A DNA stretch of 64,000 nt from Pseudomonas agarici (GTDB lineage Bacteria; Pseudomonadota; Gammaproteobacteria; Pseudomonadales; Pseudomonadaceae), in assembly GCF_900109755.1 (NCBI RefSeq), contig NZ_FOAR01000025.1, forward strand, positions 1 to 64,000, given 5' to 3'. The notes below the pieces were generated by a model. The model made no database searches, had not been told where the DNA came from, and worked only from the letters and a program-made list of their open reading frames with translations. The translations under genes were made by a program, and so were the position numbers. This document shows positions 25,897-35,200 of this stretch, in pieces. Within the stretch, counting starts at the first letter, position 1. The number at the start of each line of letters is the position of its first letter.

Positions 25897-26622
25897 ATGA
25901 CGTTACTGGCATCTCCACTCCAATCCATCGAAAGCGCGGTGATCTGGCTGCTGATGGTCTTTTCCGTCGCCACTTGGGGCCTGACCCTGCTCAAGGTCGT
26001 GCAGTTCGCTCGCTTGAAGGGCCAGGATCGCACGTTCCACAAACAGTTCTGGGCGGCCTCCAGCCTCGACTCGGCGGTCGAGCTGAGCGATACCCTGCCT
26101 GGTGCCGCCGCCCGCGTGGCCCAGGCCGGCTATGCCGCGATCCAGGTCGGCGAGGCGCCACAGGTCGCTGGTCTGAGCCAGGCGATCAATCACCAGGACC
26201 GCCTGGAACGTGCCCTGCGCCAGCAGATCGTGCGTGAGCGTCGTGCCCTGGAAACCGGTCTGGCGGTGGTTGCCAGTATCGGCAGTACTTCGCCGTTCAT
26301 TGGCCTGTTCGGCACCGTGTGGGGGATCATGGAGGCCCTCAAAGGCATCAGCGCCGCCGGTTCCGCGAGCCTGGAAACCGTGGCCGGACCGATCGGTGCC
26401 GCGCTGGTGGCGACCGGGGTGGGGATTGCTGTCGCGGTGCCTGCGGTGTTGGTCTACAACTACTTCCTGCGTCGCCTGAAACTCACTGCCGCCGACCTCG
26501 ACGACTTCGCCCACGATTTCTATAGCCTTGCGCAGAAGAGTTCGTTTCGGCTACTGGTCCATCCGACGGCCAACAAGAGTACTGGCCTGAGCATTACGCA
26601 GAAAGTGAAGGAGGCGTCCTGA
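25897..26622 (+). CDS. exbB: ExbB proton-channel subunit
   Basis: 241 residues, MotA/TolQ/ExbB family. Three membrane segments: about 10-32, 120-145 and 165-190. 'GLAVVASIGSTSPFIGLFGTVWGIMEAL' and 'GPIGAALVATGVGIAVAVPAVLVYNYF' are the two conserved pore helices. It forms the inner-membrane motor with ExbD and TonB. The gene is 43 bases after tonB and one base before exbD. Confidence 0.95.
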   Translation: MTLLASPLQSIESAVIWLLMVFSVATWGLTLLKVVQFARLKGQDRTFHKQFWAASSLDSAVELSDTLPGAAARVAQAGYAAIQVGEAPQVAGLSQAINHQDRLERALRQQIVRERRALETGLAVVASIGSTSPFIGLFGTVWGIMEALKGISAAGSASLETVAGPIGAALVATGVGIAVAVPAVLVYNYFLRRLKLTAADLDDFAHDFYSLAQKSSFRLLVHPTANKSTGLSITQKVKEAS

Positions 26623-26623
26623 C

Positions 26624-27025
26624 ATGGCCTTTTCCATCCAAGACAGTGATGAGGTGCTCAGCGAAATCAACGTCACGCCGCTGGTGGATGTCATGCTGGT
26701 GCTACTGGTGGTGTTTATCGTTACCGCGCCGCTGCTGACTAACGCCATTGCGATCAACCTGCCCAAGACCGAAGCCGTAGCGCCGGTGACGCAGAAGGAC
26801 GCGTTGGTGGTGAGTATCGACGGGGCCGGCAAGTGGTTTATCGACAAGGACGAAATCAAGCCACAGCTGCTGGAGCTCAGTCTCCAGGCAGCCAAGGCCA
26901 AGGACCCGGACCTACGGGTGCAACTGCAGGCCGACAACGCGGTGAACTACGGCGAAGTGGCGCGGGCCATGGCGTCCATCGAGCGGGCCGGAATCAGCAA
27001 ATTGTCGGTGATCACCGCGCGCTGA
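26624..27025 (+). CDS. exbD: ExbD proton-channel subunit
   Basis: 133 residues with one N-terminal membrane helix. Asp22 in 'INVTPLVDVMLVLLVVFIVT' is the proton-carrying residue of the family; the rest is a periplasmic domain ('DNAVNYGEVARAMASIERAGI'). Last gene of tonB-exbB-exbD, followed by a terminator. Confidence 0.95.
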   Translation: MAFSIQDSDEVLSEINVTPLVDVMLVLLVVFIVTAPLLTNAIAINLPKTEAVAPVTQKDALVVSIDGAGKWFIDKDEIKPQLLELSLQAAKAKDPDLRVQLQADNAVNYGEVARAMASIERAGISKLSVITAR

Positions 27026-27051
27026 ACGCAACCGCTACTTGAGTTTTTTGG

Positions 27052-27082
27052 GCCGTCTCCTGGGCAGGGTACGGCTCTTTTT
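27052..27082 (+). terminator. terminator after exbD
   Basis: GCCGT (27052-27056) pairs with ACGGC (27071-27075), followed by TCTTTTTTTA. The stem is short but the T-run is good. Confidence 0.65.
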
Positions 27083-27242
27083 TATTGCCGGATAAGCTGA
27101 TGGAATGGCCATGATGGTAACGGAGTGGAGGTTTTTTTATATTTCTTTATGATCTTAATAAATAGATTCTTATTCCTTAACGAATGCAATCTTTCTCCTT
27201 CATACTTGATCCGGAACGCAAACGCTGGAGCAGGTGTACCCC

Positions 27243-27824
27243 ATGCGCAACGAGTCGATTCGTTATCTGATCGTGCCGGGCTGGCAAGGATCGCCAGAAG
27301 ATCATTGGCAAACCCACTGGCAGAACAGCCTGCCCAACAGTGCGCGAGTGGAGCAGGCCGACTGGCTGACGCCGCGTCGCGAGGATTGGGTCGCAGCGCT
27401 CGCCGAGGCTGTTGCCGCCGACCACACGGCGGTGATCTTGATCGCCCACAGCCTGGGTTGCATCGCCGTCGCCCATTGGGCGCGATCCGCGCCGTTGCAC
27501 CTGTTGCGGCGGGTTCGCGGAGCCTTATTGGTGGCGCCGGCCGATGTCGAACGGCATGCCTGCGCCGCGGCGTTGCGTAATTTTGCCCCGATTCCCGGCG
27601 ACCGGCTGCCGTTCCCGAGCCAGATCGTGGCCTCCGACAACGACGACGCCGTCAGCGCCGCGCGCGCCCTCGAACTAGCGCATTGCTGGGGCGGCGAAGT
27701 CGACATCCTCAGTGGCGCCGGGCATATCAATGTGAACTCCGGCCATCAACGCTGGGAGCAGGGGTTTGCCTACCTGTACCGTCTGCAAACCCGTATGGAA
27801 GCGCCTTCGCTGCGCCGCGCCTGA
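27243..27824 (+). CDS. small alpha/beta hydrolase, RBBP9/YdeN family
   Basis: 193 residues. 'LIVPGWQGSPEDHWQTHWQ' (about 9-27) is the typical start, the nucleophile is Ser70 in 'LIAHSLGCIAVAHWA', and 'GAGHINVNSGHQRW' carries the catalytic His. ATG at 27243 is taken; GTG at 27234, nearer a GGAG, is possible. Family members are serine hydrolases of uncertain substrate. It follows exbD by 217 bases and precedes the AAA+ gene by 55; this grouping with tonB-exbBD recurs in pseudomonad sulfur regions and suggests a role in releasing sulfur from an imported ester or thioester, which is inference. Confidence 0.85.
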   Translation: MRNESIRYLIVPGWQGSPEDHWQTHWQNSLPNSARVEQADWLTPRREDWVAALAEAVAADHTAVILIAHSLGCIAVAHWARSAPLHLLRRVRGALLVAPADVERHACAAALRNFAPIPGDRLPFPSQIVASDNDDAVSAARALELAHCWGGEVDILSGAGHINVNSGHQRWEQGFAYLYRLQTRMEAPSLRRA

Positions 27825-27879
27825 TTTTTTCCTCTGCTTGAACGTCCCCGCTGCGAGGCGGTCGGCGCGGGAGTCTGTC

Positions 27880-28788
27880 ATGAGTCTGCATGAAATCTTC
27901 GGCCAGCCTTTGCTGACCTTTCCCGATGCGGAAAAAAGCCCGCTGAGTATCCGTGCCAAGGCGCTGGTATTCGTCGATCCGCGTTCGCGCCAGTTGCGCG
28001 AAGAGCTCGAACAACTGGCGCCCAAGGCGCTGCCGGTGCTGATCCGCGGCGAAACCGGCAGCGGTAAGGAGCTGTTGGCCCGACATATCCATCGCGCCAG
28101 CGACCGTACCGGGCTATTTGTCTCGGTCAACTGCGGCGCCATCAGCCTTACTTACGCCGACGCCGAGTTGTTCGGTTACGCGGTGGGGACCCACAGCAGT
28201 TCAGTCAGCAGTCGGGCCGGCTGGTTCGGCTCGGCCAATGGCGGAACCCTGTACCTGGATGAGATCGGCGACCTGCCGCTGCCGATCCAGATCAAGCTGC
28301 TGGCGGCCCTGGAAAACCATGAGGTGACGCGGGTGGGCGCGAAGCAGCCCAGCCCGGTGGATGTGCGTTTGGTGGCGGCGACCAGCATCGATCTGGGCCA
28401 GGCGGTGGCGGTGGGGAAATTCCACCCACGGCTCTATCACTACCTCTGCGAAGGCCGGCTGGAATTGCCGGCGTTGCGTGAGCGGGTCGGCGATATCTTG
28501 CCCCTGGCCGAGTATTTCCTCGGCATCTACAGTCAGCGCCTGAACCTGTCGGTACCGCTGATCAGTGACGGCGCCCAGCGGGCGTTGGAGCGTCACAGTT
28601 GGCCGGGCAATACTCGTGAGCTGGAAAACGTCATTCACTTCGCCTTGCTGGTGAGCAGCGGCGATGAGATCCTGGCGGAGCATCTGAACCTGCCAACGCC
28701 GTTGGCCCTGGTCGAGCAATTGATCGGTAGCCGTTGCGCCGAGGAACTGGCGGCGCTCAAACGGTTGTTGGAGCAGGCAGGCGCCTGA
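27880..28788 (+). CDS. AAA+ protein of the sigma54-activator family lacking GAFTGA loop and HTH
   Basis: 302 residues from MSLHEIFGQ (ATG at 27880, GGGAG upstream). Walker A G57ETGSGKE64, Walker B 'GGTLYLDE' (121-128), arginine-finger and sensor regions ('LELPALRERVGDILPLAEYF', 'WPGNTRELENVIHFALL') are all conserved. But the sigma54-contacting loop, normally G-A-F-T-G-A, reads G-T-H-S-S-S at about 103-108, and the protein ends without a Fis-type DNA-binding helix. It resembles the SfnR-like regulators of sulfone/sulfonate use in pseudomonads in its start and setting. It may not activate sigma54 in the usual way; an anti-activator or partner role is possible. Confidence 0.85.
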   Translation: MSLHEIFGQPLLTFPDAEKSPLSIRAKALVFVDPRSRQLREELEQLAPKALPVLIRGETGSGKELLARHIHRASDRTGLFVSVNCGAISLTYADAELFGYAVGTHSSSVSSRAGWFGSANGGTLYLDEIGDLPLPIQIKLLAALENHEVTRVGAKQPSPVDVRLVAATSIDLGQAVAVGKFHPRLYHYLCEGRLELPALRERVGDILPLAEYFLGIYSQRLNLSVPLISDGAQRALERHSWPGNTRELENVIHFALLVSSGDEILAEHLNLPTPLALVEQLIGSRCAEELAALKRLLEQAGA

Positions 28789-28799
28789 TCTTTTGGAGA

Positions 28800-28825
28800 G
28801 CCGACTTGCCGATGAAGAAGTCGGC
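28800..28825 (+). other. hairpin after the AAA+ gene
   Basis: GCCGACTT (28800-28807) pairs with AAGTCGGC (28818-28825). No T-run follows, so this is a weak or rho-assisted stop at best. The rest of the gap to 29037 is AT-rich and holds TGGAATAAAA at 28925-28934. Confidence 0.4.
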
Positions 28826-29036
28826 CAGAACGCTAAGCTTGATGGCAAGCTCGCTCACACATAAACATCGCGCCTGCCGGGCATTAATAAAATGGAATAT
28901 GCAGACAAATAGAAGATATTGTTCTGGAATAAAAGCATCGGTATCTTCTACTCCATACCAACGATATCATTTTGCTAGCGCTTCTTTTCCCTTGGCTGTC
29001 GTCAATGACGACCAAGATTTTCGATAAGGACACTGC

Positions 29037-29819
29037 ATGAAAAAGGTTTTGTTGTTTACCGCATTGGCGGCTGCTCTGACCGCGGGCCTGGCTCAGGCCG
29101 GTGAGAAACTGGTGGTAGCGGCAACGCCGGTGCCTCACGCCGAGATCCTCGAGCTGATCAAGCCGACCCTCGCCAAAGAGGGCGTCGATCTGGAAATCAA
29201 GATCTTCACCGACTACGTACAACCGAACACCCAGGTTGCCGAGAAACGCCTGGACGCCAACTACTTTCAGACCAAGCCGTACCTGGATGGTTTCAACAAG
29301 GGCAAGGGCACCAACCTGATCACCGTAGTCGGTGTCCATGTCGAGCCTTTCGGCGGTTACTCGAGAAAGGTCAAGAGCCTGGACGAATTGAAGGACGGCG
29401 CGACCATCGCCATTCCGAACGAAGGCAGTAATGCCGGTCGTGCCCTGTTGCTGCTGCAAAGCAAAGGCCTGATCGAACTCAAGGACCCAAACAACGCCCT
29501 ATCGACACCGAAAGACATCGCCAGCAACCCGCACAAATTCAAGTTCAAGGAACTGGAATCGGCCCTGCTTCCGCGAGTTTTGGATCAAGTCGACCTGGAT
29601 ATGATCAACACCAACTATGCACTGGAAGCGGGTCTGAATCCGGCTAAGGACGCCTTGCTGATCGAAGGCGCCGACTCGCCTTACGTGAACTTCCTGGTCG
29701 CCCGTCCGGACAATAAGGACAGCGCCGCGATCCAGAAGCTGGCCAAGGCCCTGACCAGCCCGGAAGTGAAAGCGTTCATCGATAAGAAGTACAAGGGTGC
29801 GGTACTGCCGGCATTCTGA
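29037..29819 (+). CDS. MetQ/NlpA-family substrate-binding protein, orphan
   Basis: 260 residues with a Sec signal peptide ending 'GLAQA' (about residue 21). 'VAATPVPHAEILELIKPTLAKEGVDLEIKIFTDYVQPN' and 'AIPNEGSNAGRALLLLQSKGLI' are diagnostic of D/L-methionine-binding proteins. Unlike canonical MetQ/NlpA there is no lipobox cysteine, so it should be soluble in the periplasm. No MetN ATPase or MetI permease is nearby. In sulfur context it may collect methionine or another sulfur compound for a transporter encoded elsewhere. Confidence 0.9.
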   Translation: MKKVLLFTALAAALTAGLAQAGEKLVVAATPVPHAEILELIKPTLAKEGVDLEIKIFTDYVQPNTQVAEKRLDANYFQTKPYLDGFNKGKGTNLITVVGVHVEPFGGYSRKVKSLDELKDGATIAIPNEGSNAGRALLLLQSKGLIELKDPNNALSTPKDIASNPHKFKFKELESALLPRVLDQVDLDMINTNYALEAGLNPAKDALLIEGADSPYVNFLVARPDNKDSAAIQKLAKALTSPEVKAFIDKKYKGAVLPAF

Positions 29820-29845
29820 TTGACGAATAATCCGGTCAAGGTTTG

Positions 29846-29882
29846 AACGCCGACGAGCAAGCAGCGTCGGCGTTGTTTATTT
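29846..29882 (+). terminator. terminator after the MetQ-like gene
   Basis: Perfect 10-bp stem AACGCCGACG (29846-29855) / CGTCGGCGTT (29865-29874), followed by GTTTATTT. Confidence 0.85.
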
Positions 29883-30048
29883 CACCATCTGTAATAAGCC
29901 GACCTTTGCGTACCCGTCCGCTCTGCCCCTACCGAGCTTGCTCGTCACGGAAATATTCGTAGAGTCTTGTCCACGCACGCAAGGAACCCCATTTCGCGCT
30001 AAACAGTCGTAACGACATGGTGTGTCAGCATTACACGAAGGAGTGTGT

Positions 30049-31149
30049 GTGAAAGGGTATCGAGTGAAGCGGGAAATAGCCTTGGTGCTGGTGGCGCTGC
30101 TGACTGGTTGCGGCCATGAACAACCTCCAGAGCCCGAGCGACCACGGGTCTTTGTCGAGCAGGTACAGCGCAAGGACTTCGCTGCCGCCGTAACCCTGAC
30201 CGGCGACATCCAGGCCCGGGTCCAGACCGATCTGTCATTTCGCGTTGGCGGCAAGATCATCCAGCGCGGTGTCGATGTCGGGGCGCGGATTGCGGCCCAC
30301 CAAGTGCTCGCCAAGCTCGATCCCAAGGATCTGCAAACCAATGTCGACAGCGCCCAAGCCGAGGTCAACGCTGAGCAGGCGCGGGTGCAGCAGACCAGCG
30401 CGGCGTTTGCCCGGCAGCAGAAGCTGCTGCCCAAAGGCTACACCAGCCACAGCGAATATGACGCCGCCCGCGCCGGTATGCTCAGCGCCAGGAGCGCCCT
30501 GACGGCGGCCCAGGCCCAGCTCGCCAATGCCCGCAAGCAGTTGGGCTACACTTCGCTGATCGCCGAGGTCCCCGGCGTAATCACCGCCCGCCAGGCCGAG
30601 GTTGGCCAGGTGGTACGGGCGACTATGCCGATCTTCACCCTGGCCCGCGATGGCGAACGCGACGCGGTGTTCAATGTCTATGAGTCGCTGTTGGAGGAGC
30701 CACCGGGTGACCGCTCGATCACCGTGACCCTGCTCGACAACCCGACGATCAAGGCCGTGGGCAAGGTTCGCGAAGTGACTCCGGCGGTCTCGGCCCGGAG
30801 CGGGACGGTACAGGTCAAGGTGGCCCTGGGCGAGCTGCCGGCGGGCATGGACCTGGGCTCGGTGGTCAGCGCCACCGCCACGGCGCCGGCCAGGTCGAGT
30901 ATCGAGTTGCCCTGGTCGGCCCTGACCAAGGAGGGCCGCGAACCGGCTGTGTGGCTGGTAGATGCCGATGGCCAGGCCAGCCTGCATCGGGTCAAGGTCG
31001 GGCGTTACCTGACCGGTCATGTGATGATCAGCGAGGGCCTGGAGGGTGGCGAGAATGTTGTGGTCGCCGGCGGGCAATTGCTGCATCCGGGCATGCTGGT
31101 GGAAATCGCCAGGCCGACCCCGGCAACCGCTTCGGGAGCCCGGCCATGA
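30049..31149 (+). CDS. triA: RND efflux periplasmic adaptor (first of two, TriA-like)
   Basis: 366 residues if GTG at 30049 is the start; it follows AAGGAG with five bases between, while the upstream GTG at 30022 has none. The lipobox 'VALLTGC' predicts an inner-membrane lipoprotein. Biotinyl-lipoyl region ('LSFRVGGKIIQRGVDVGARI'), coiled-coil hairpin (about 100-165, Gln/Ala-rich), then barrel and membrane-proximal domains. Its stop overlaps the start of a second adaptor gene (ATGA). Two adaptors plus one pump is the layout of P. aeruginosa TriABC. Confidence 0.88.
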   Translation: MKGYRVKREIALVLVALLTGCGHEQPPEPERPRVFVEQVQRKDFAAAVTLTGDIQARVQTDLSFRVGGKIIQRGVDVGARIAAHQVLAKLDPKDLQTNVDSAQAEVNAEQARVQQTSAAFARQQKLLPKGYTSHSEYDAARAGMLSARSALTAAQAQLANARKQLGYTSLIAEVPGVITARQAEVGQVVRATMPIFTLARDGERDAVFNVYESLLEEPPGDRSITVTLLDNPTIKAVGKVREVTPAVSARSGTVQVKVALGELPAGMDLGSVVSATATAPARSSIELPWSALTKEGREPAVWLVDADGQASLHRVKVGRYLTGHVMISEGLEGGENVVVAGGQLLHPGMLVEIARPTPATASGARP

Positions 31150-32216
31150 TGCGTCTGTCGCTGGTCCTGCTGGGCGGCCTGTGGATCGCCGCGTGTTCGA
31201 AGCAGGAGCCGCCACCCGAGCCGGTACGGCCAGTGCTGTTTATCGAGGTCAAGCCGGAGTCGGTGCAGCACCTCGGGCGTTTTGCCGGCAGCATCCAGGC
31301 CCGTTATGAAAGCACCCTCGGGTTCCGGGTGGCCGGGCGGATCGCCCGGCGCTATGTGGATGTCGGTAGCGAAGTGGCCCGAGATGCCTTGCTGGCGAGC
31401 CTTGATCCCACCGATCAGCAGAATCGCGTGCGTGCGGCCCAGGGCGATTTATCGCGGATCCAGGCGCAGTGGATCAACGTCCAGGCCAATGCTCGCCGCC
31501 AGCAGGAATTGTTCGACCGTGGCGTCGGCGCTCAGGCCCAGCTGGATGTGGCCCAGACCGATCTGAAGACCACCGGCGCCTCCCTCGAACAGGCCCGTGC
31601 CTCGCTCAGCCAGGCTAAGGATCAATTAGCTTATACCGAGCTGCACAGCGACCACGCCGCCGTGGTGACCGACTGGAAAGTCGAGGCCGGTCAGGTGGTC
31701 AATGCCGGCCAGGAAGTGGTCACTCTGGCGCGCCCGGATATCAAGGAAGCGGTGATCGACCTGCCGGCGGCACTGGCCGAGCGACTCGGCGAAGACGTCG
31801 AGCTGCGTGTCGCCAGCCAGCTCGATCCGAGCGTCAACACCACCGCGCGGCTGCGGGAAATCGAACCCCAGGCCGACAGCGCCACGCGGACCCGGCGGGC
31901 TCGCCTGACCCTGGCCGAGACTCCGGCGGCGTTCCGCTTGGGCAGCTCCATCAGCGTTACCTTGAGTTCAGCCATCGAGCCGCGCACTCGGTTGCCAGTG
32001 TCGGCCCTGCGCAAAGACCAGGACAAGGCGCAGATCTGGATCATCGACCCGCAAACCCACACCGTCTCGCTCCGCGATGTCCAAGTGCTTAGCCGCGAAG
32101 GCGAGACGACGTTGCTGGTGTCGGGGATCAGGACCGGCGAGAAAGTGGTGAGTGCCGGGGTGAACAGTCTCAAGCCTGGACAGAAAGTCAAAATCGACGA
32201 GGAACACCCACAATGA
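31146..32216 (+). CDS. triB: RND efflux periplasmic adaptor (second of two, TriB-like)
   Basis: 356 residues from ATG at 31146, overlapping the previous stop. Lipobox 'LWIAAC' near residue 16. 'STLGFRVAGRIARRYVDVGSEV' is the lipoyl half-motif, residues about 90-155 a coiled coil, and 'GEKVVSAGVNSLKPGQKV' the typical C-terminus. TriC-type pumps need both adaptors to work, so this is not simply a redundant copy. ATGA overlap with the pump gene. Confidence 0.88.
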   Translation: MMRLSLVLLGGLWIAACSKQEPPPEPVRPVLFIEVKPESVQHLGRFAGSIQARYESTLGFRVAGRIARRYVDVGSEVARDALLASLDPTDQQNRVRAAQGDLSRIQAQWINVQANARRQQELFDRGVGAQAQLDVAQTDLKTTGASLEQARASLSQAKDQLAYTELHSDHAAVVTDWKVEAGQVVNAGQEVVTLARPDIKEAVIDLPAALAERLGEDVELRVASQLDPSVNTTARLREIEPQADSATRTRRARLTLAETPAAFRLGSSISVTLSSAIEPRTRLPVSALRKDQDKAQIWIIDPQTHTVSLRDVQVLSREGETTLLVSGIRTGEKVVSAGVNSLKPGQKVKIDEEHPQ

Positions 32217-35200
32217 AAGGGAGCTTCAACTTGTCCGAGTGGGCTCTCAAGCACTCGTCGTTCGTTTGGTACCTGATGTTCGTCGCGTTGCTGATGGGGG
32301 TGTTTTCCTACATCAACTTGGGGCGCGAGGAAGACCCGTCCTTCACCATCAAGACCATGATCATCCAAACCAGATGGCCGGGCGCTACGGTGGATGAAAC
32401 CTTGCAGCAGGTCACCGACCGCATCGAGAAAAAACTCGAGGAGCTGGACTCCCTCGACTATGTGAAAAGCTACACCCGACCCGGCGAATCGACAGTGTTC
32501 GTGTTTCTGCGCGACACCACCAGCGGCAAGGACATCCCGCAGATCTGGTATCAGGTGCGCAAGAAGATCGACGATATTCGCGGCGACTTCCCCCAGGGTA
32601 TCCAGGGACCGGGGTTCAACGATGAGTTCGGCGATGTGTTCGGTTCGATTTATGCCTTTACCGGCGACGGTCTGAGCATGCGCCAGCTACGCGACTACGT
32701 GGAGCAAGTGCGGGCGCAGATCCGCGACGTGCCGGGATTGGGCAAGATCGAGATGATCGGTGAGCAGAACGAAGTGCTCTATCTGCACTTCTCCACCCGC
32801 AAGCTGGCCGCCCTGGGCATCGACCAGCGCCAGGTGGTGCAGAGCCTGCAAACGCAGAACGCGGTGACGCCGGCTGGGGTGATCGAAGCCGGGCCCGAGC
32901 GGATCTCGGTGCGGGCCTCCGGGCAATACGCTTCGGAAAAGGACCTGGAAGCGGTCAATCTCAAGCTCAACGATCGTTTTTACCGTCTGGCGGATATCGC
33001 CGAGATCAGCCGCGGCTACGTCGACCCGCCGACCCCGCTGTTCCGCTACAACGGCCAGTCGGCCATCGGCCTGGCCATCGCCATGAAGAAGGGTGGCAAC
33101 ATCCAGGACTTTGGCAGGCGCCTGCACGAACGCATGGACAGGCTGACCACTGAATTGCCGGTGGGCGTCGGCGTACACAGGGTCTCCGACCAGGCCGAGG
33201 TGGTGGAAAAGGCCGTCGGCGGCTTTACCAGCGCCTTGTTCGAAGCGGTGATCATCGTGCTGGTGGTGAGCTTTATCGCCCTTGGCCTGCGTGCCGGCCT
33301 GGTGGTGGCTTGCTCGATCCCGCTGGTGTTGGCGATGGTCTTCGTGTTTATGGAGTACAGCGGCATCACCATGCAGCGGATTTCCCTCGGTGCGCTGATC
33401 ATTGCCCTCGGCCTGTTGGTGGACGATGCAATGATCACCGTGGAAATGATGGTCACGCGACTGGAGAAGGGCGATAGCAAGGAACAGGCGGCGACCTTCG
33501 CCTACACTTCCACGGCCTTCCCGATGCTCACTGGCACCCTGGTCACGGTGGCTGGTTTCGTGCCCATTGGCCTCAATGCCAGCTCGGCGGGGGAATATAC
33601 TTTCAGCCTGTTTGCGGTGATCGCGGTGGCGATGCTGGCGTCGTGGGTCGTCGCGGTGTTGTTCGCGCCGGTGATCGGCGTACATATCCTCAGTGACAAA
33701 GTGAACGGGCACAACCCGCAGACCGGGCGTGTTGCTCAGGCCTTTAATGCCGGGCTGCTCTGGTCGCTGCGTAACCGCTGGTGGGCTATCGGTCTCACGG
33801 TGCTGATCTTCGCGCTGTCGGTGTTCTGCATGCGCTTCGTGCAGAACCAGTTCTTTCCGTCTTCGGATCGCCCGGAAATCCTCGTCGATCTCAACCTGCC
33901 CCAAAACGCCTCGATCCACGAAACACGCAAGGCGGTGGACAGGCTTGAGGCCGGTCTCAAGGACGATCCGGATATCCTGCGCTGGAGCAGCTATATCGGC
34001 GAGGGCGCGATCCGTTTCTATCTGCCCCTCGACCAGCAATTGCAGAACCCCTACTACGCCCAGTTGATCATCGTCAGCAAGGGGTTGGAGCAACGGGCGG
34101 CGCTGATGGACCGCTTGAACAAGCGCTTGCGGGAGGACTTCGTCGGCATCGGCAGCTTTGTCCAGACCCTGGAAATGGGGCCGCCGGTGGGGCGGCCATT
34201 GCAGTATCGGATCAGCGGCAAGGACATCGATCAGGTGCGCAAACATGCCATCGAATTGGCGACCATCCTCAACAAAAACCGCTACGTCGGCGAGACCATC
34301 TACGATTGGAACGAGCCGGGCAAGGTGCTGCGCATCGATATCGCCCAGGACAAGGCGCGTCAGTTCGGCTTGTCCTCCGAGGATGTGGCGAAGCTGATGA
34401 ACAGCATCGTCAGCGGTTCGCCGATCACTCAGGTCAAGGACGATATCTACCTGATCAACGTGGTCGGGCGTGCGCTGGACAGCGAGCGGAGCACCCCGGA
34501 AACCCTGCAGAACCTGCAGATCGTCACCCCCGGTGGCACCTCGATTCCGTTGCTGGCATTCGCCACGGTGCGTTATGAGCTGGAGCAGCCGCTGGTCTGG
34601 CGGCGTGACCGGCTGCCGACCATCACCCTCAAGTCCGGTGTCCGGGGGGGTATCCAGCCGACCGATCTGGTCCGGCAACTGCAGCCCGAGATCGACAAGT
34701 TCTCGGCTGGCTTGCCGGTGGGCTACAAGGTGGTCACCGGCGGCACGGTGGAAGAGAGCGGCAAGGCCCAGGGCCCGATTGCCAAAGTAGTGCCGCTGAT
34801 GCTGTTCCTGATGGCGACTTTCCTGATGATCCAGCTGCACAGTGTGCAGAAGATGTTCCTAGTGGCCAGTGTCGCGCCGCTGGGGCTGATCGGCGTGGTC
34901 CTGGCGCTGGTGCCGACAGGCACGCCAATGGGCTTTGTGGCGATTCTCGGGATCCTCGCGCTGATCGGCATCATCATCCGCAACTCGGTGATCCTGGTGA
35001 CCCAGATCGACGAATACGAACGCAACGGCTACGAACCCTGGGAGGCGGTGGTGCAGGCAACGGAACATCGGCGTCGGCCGATCCTGCTGACAGCGGCGGC
35101 GGCGAGTCTGGGGATGATCCCGATTGCTCGGGAGGTGTTCTGGGGGCCGATGGCCTACGCGATGATCGGTGGGATCGTGGTGGCGACGGTGCTGACGCTG

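Noticed and set aside
28800..28820. Sigma54 promoter after the AAA+ gene (TGGAGAGCCGACTTGC)
   Set aside because: GG and GC are separated by eleven, not ten, bases; the spacing rule fails.
29877..30434. Minus-strand frame opposite the start of triA as a possible divergent regulator
   Set aside because: No HTH motif, Ser/Thr/Arg-rich text, overlaps triA; a divergent regulator gene is not present.
32687..34840. 717-codon open frame on the minus strand inside the efflux-pump gene
   Set aside because: Antisense of triC; composition rich in His/Arg/Asp/Gln as expected of a shadow frame, no ribosome site.
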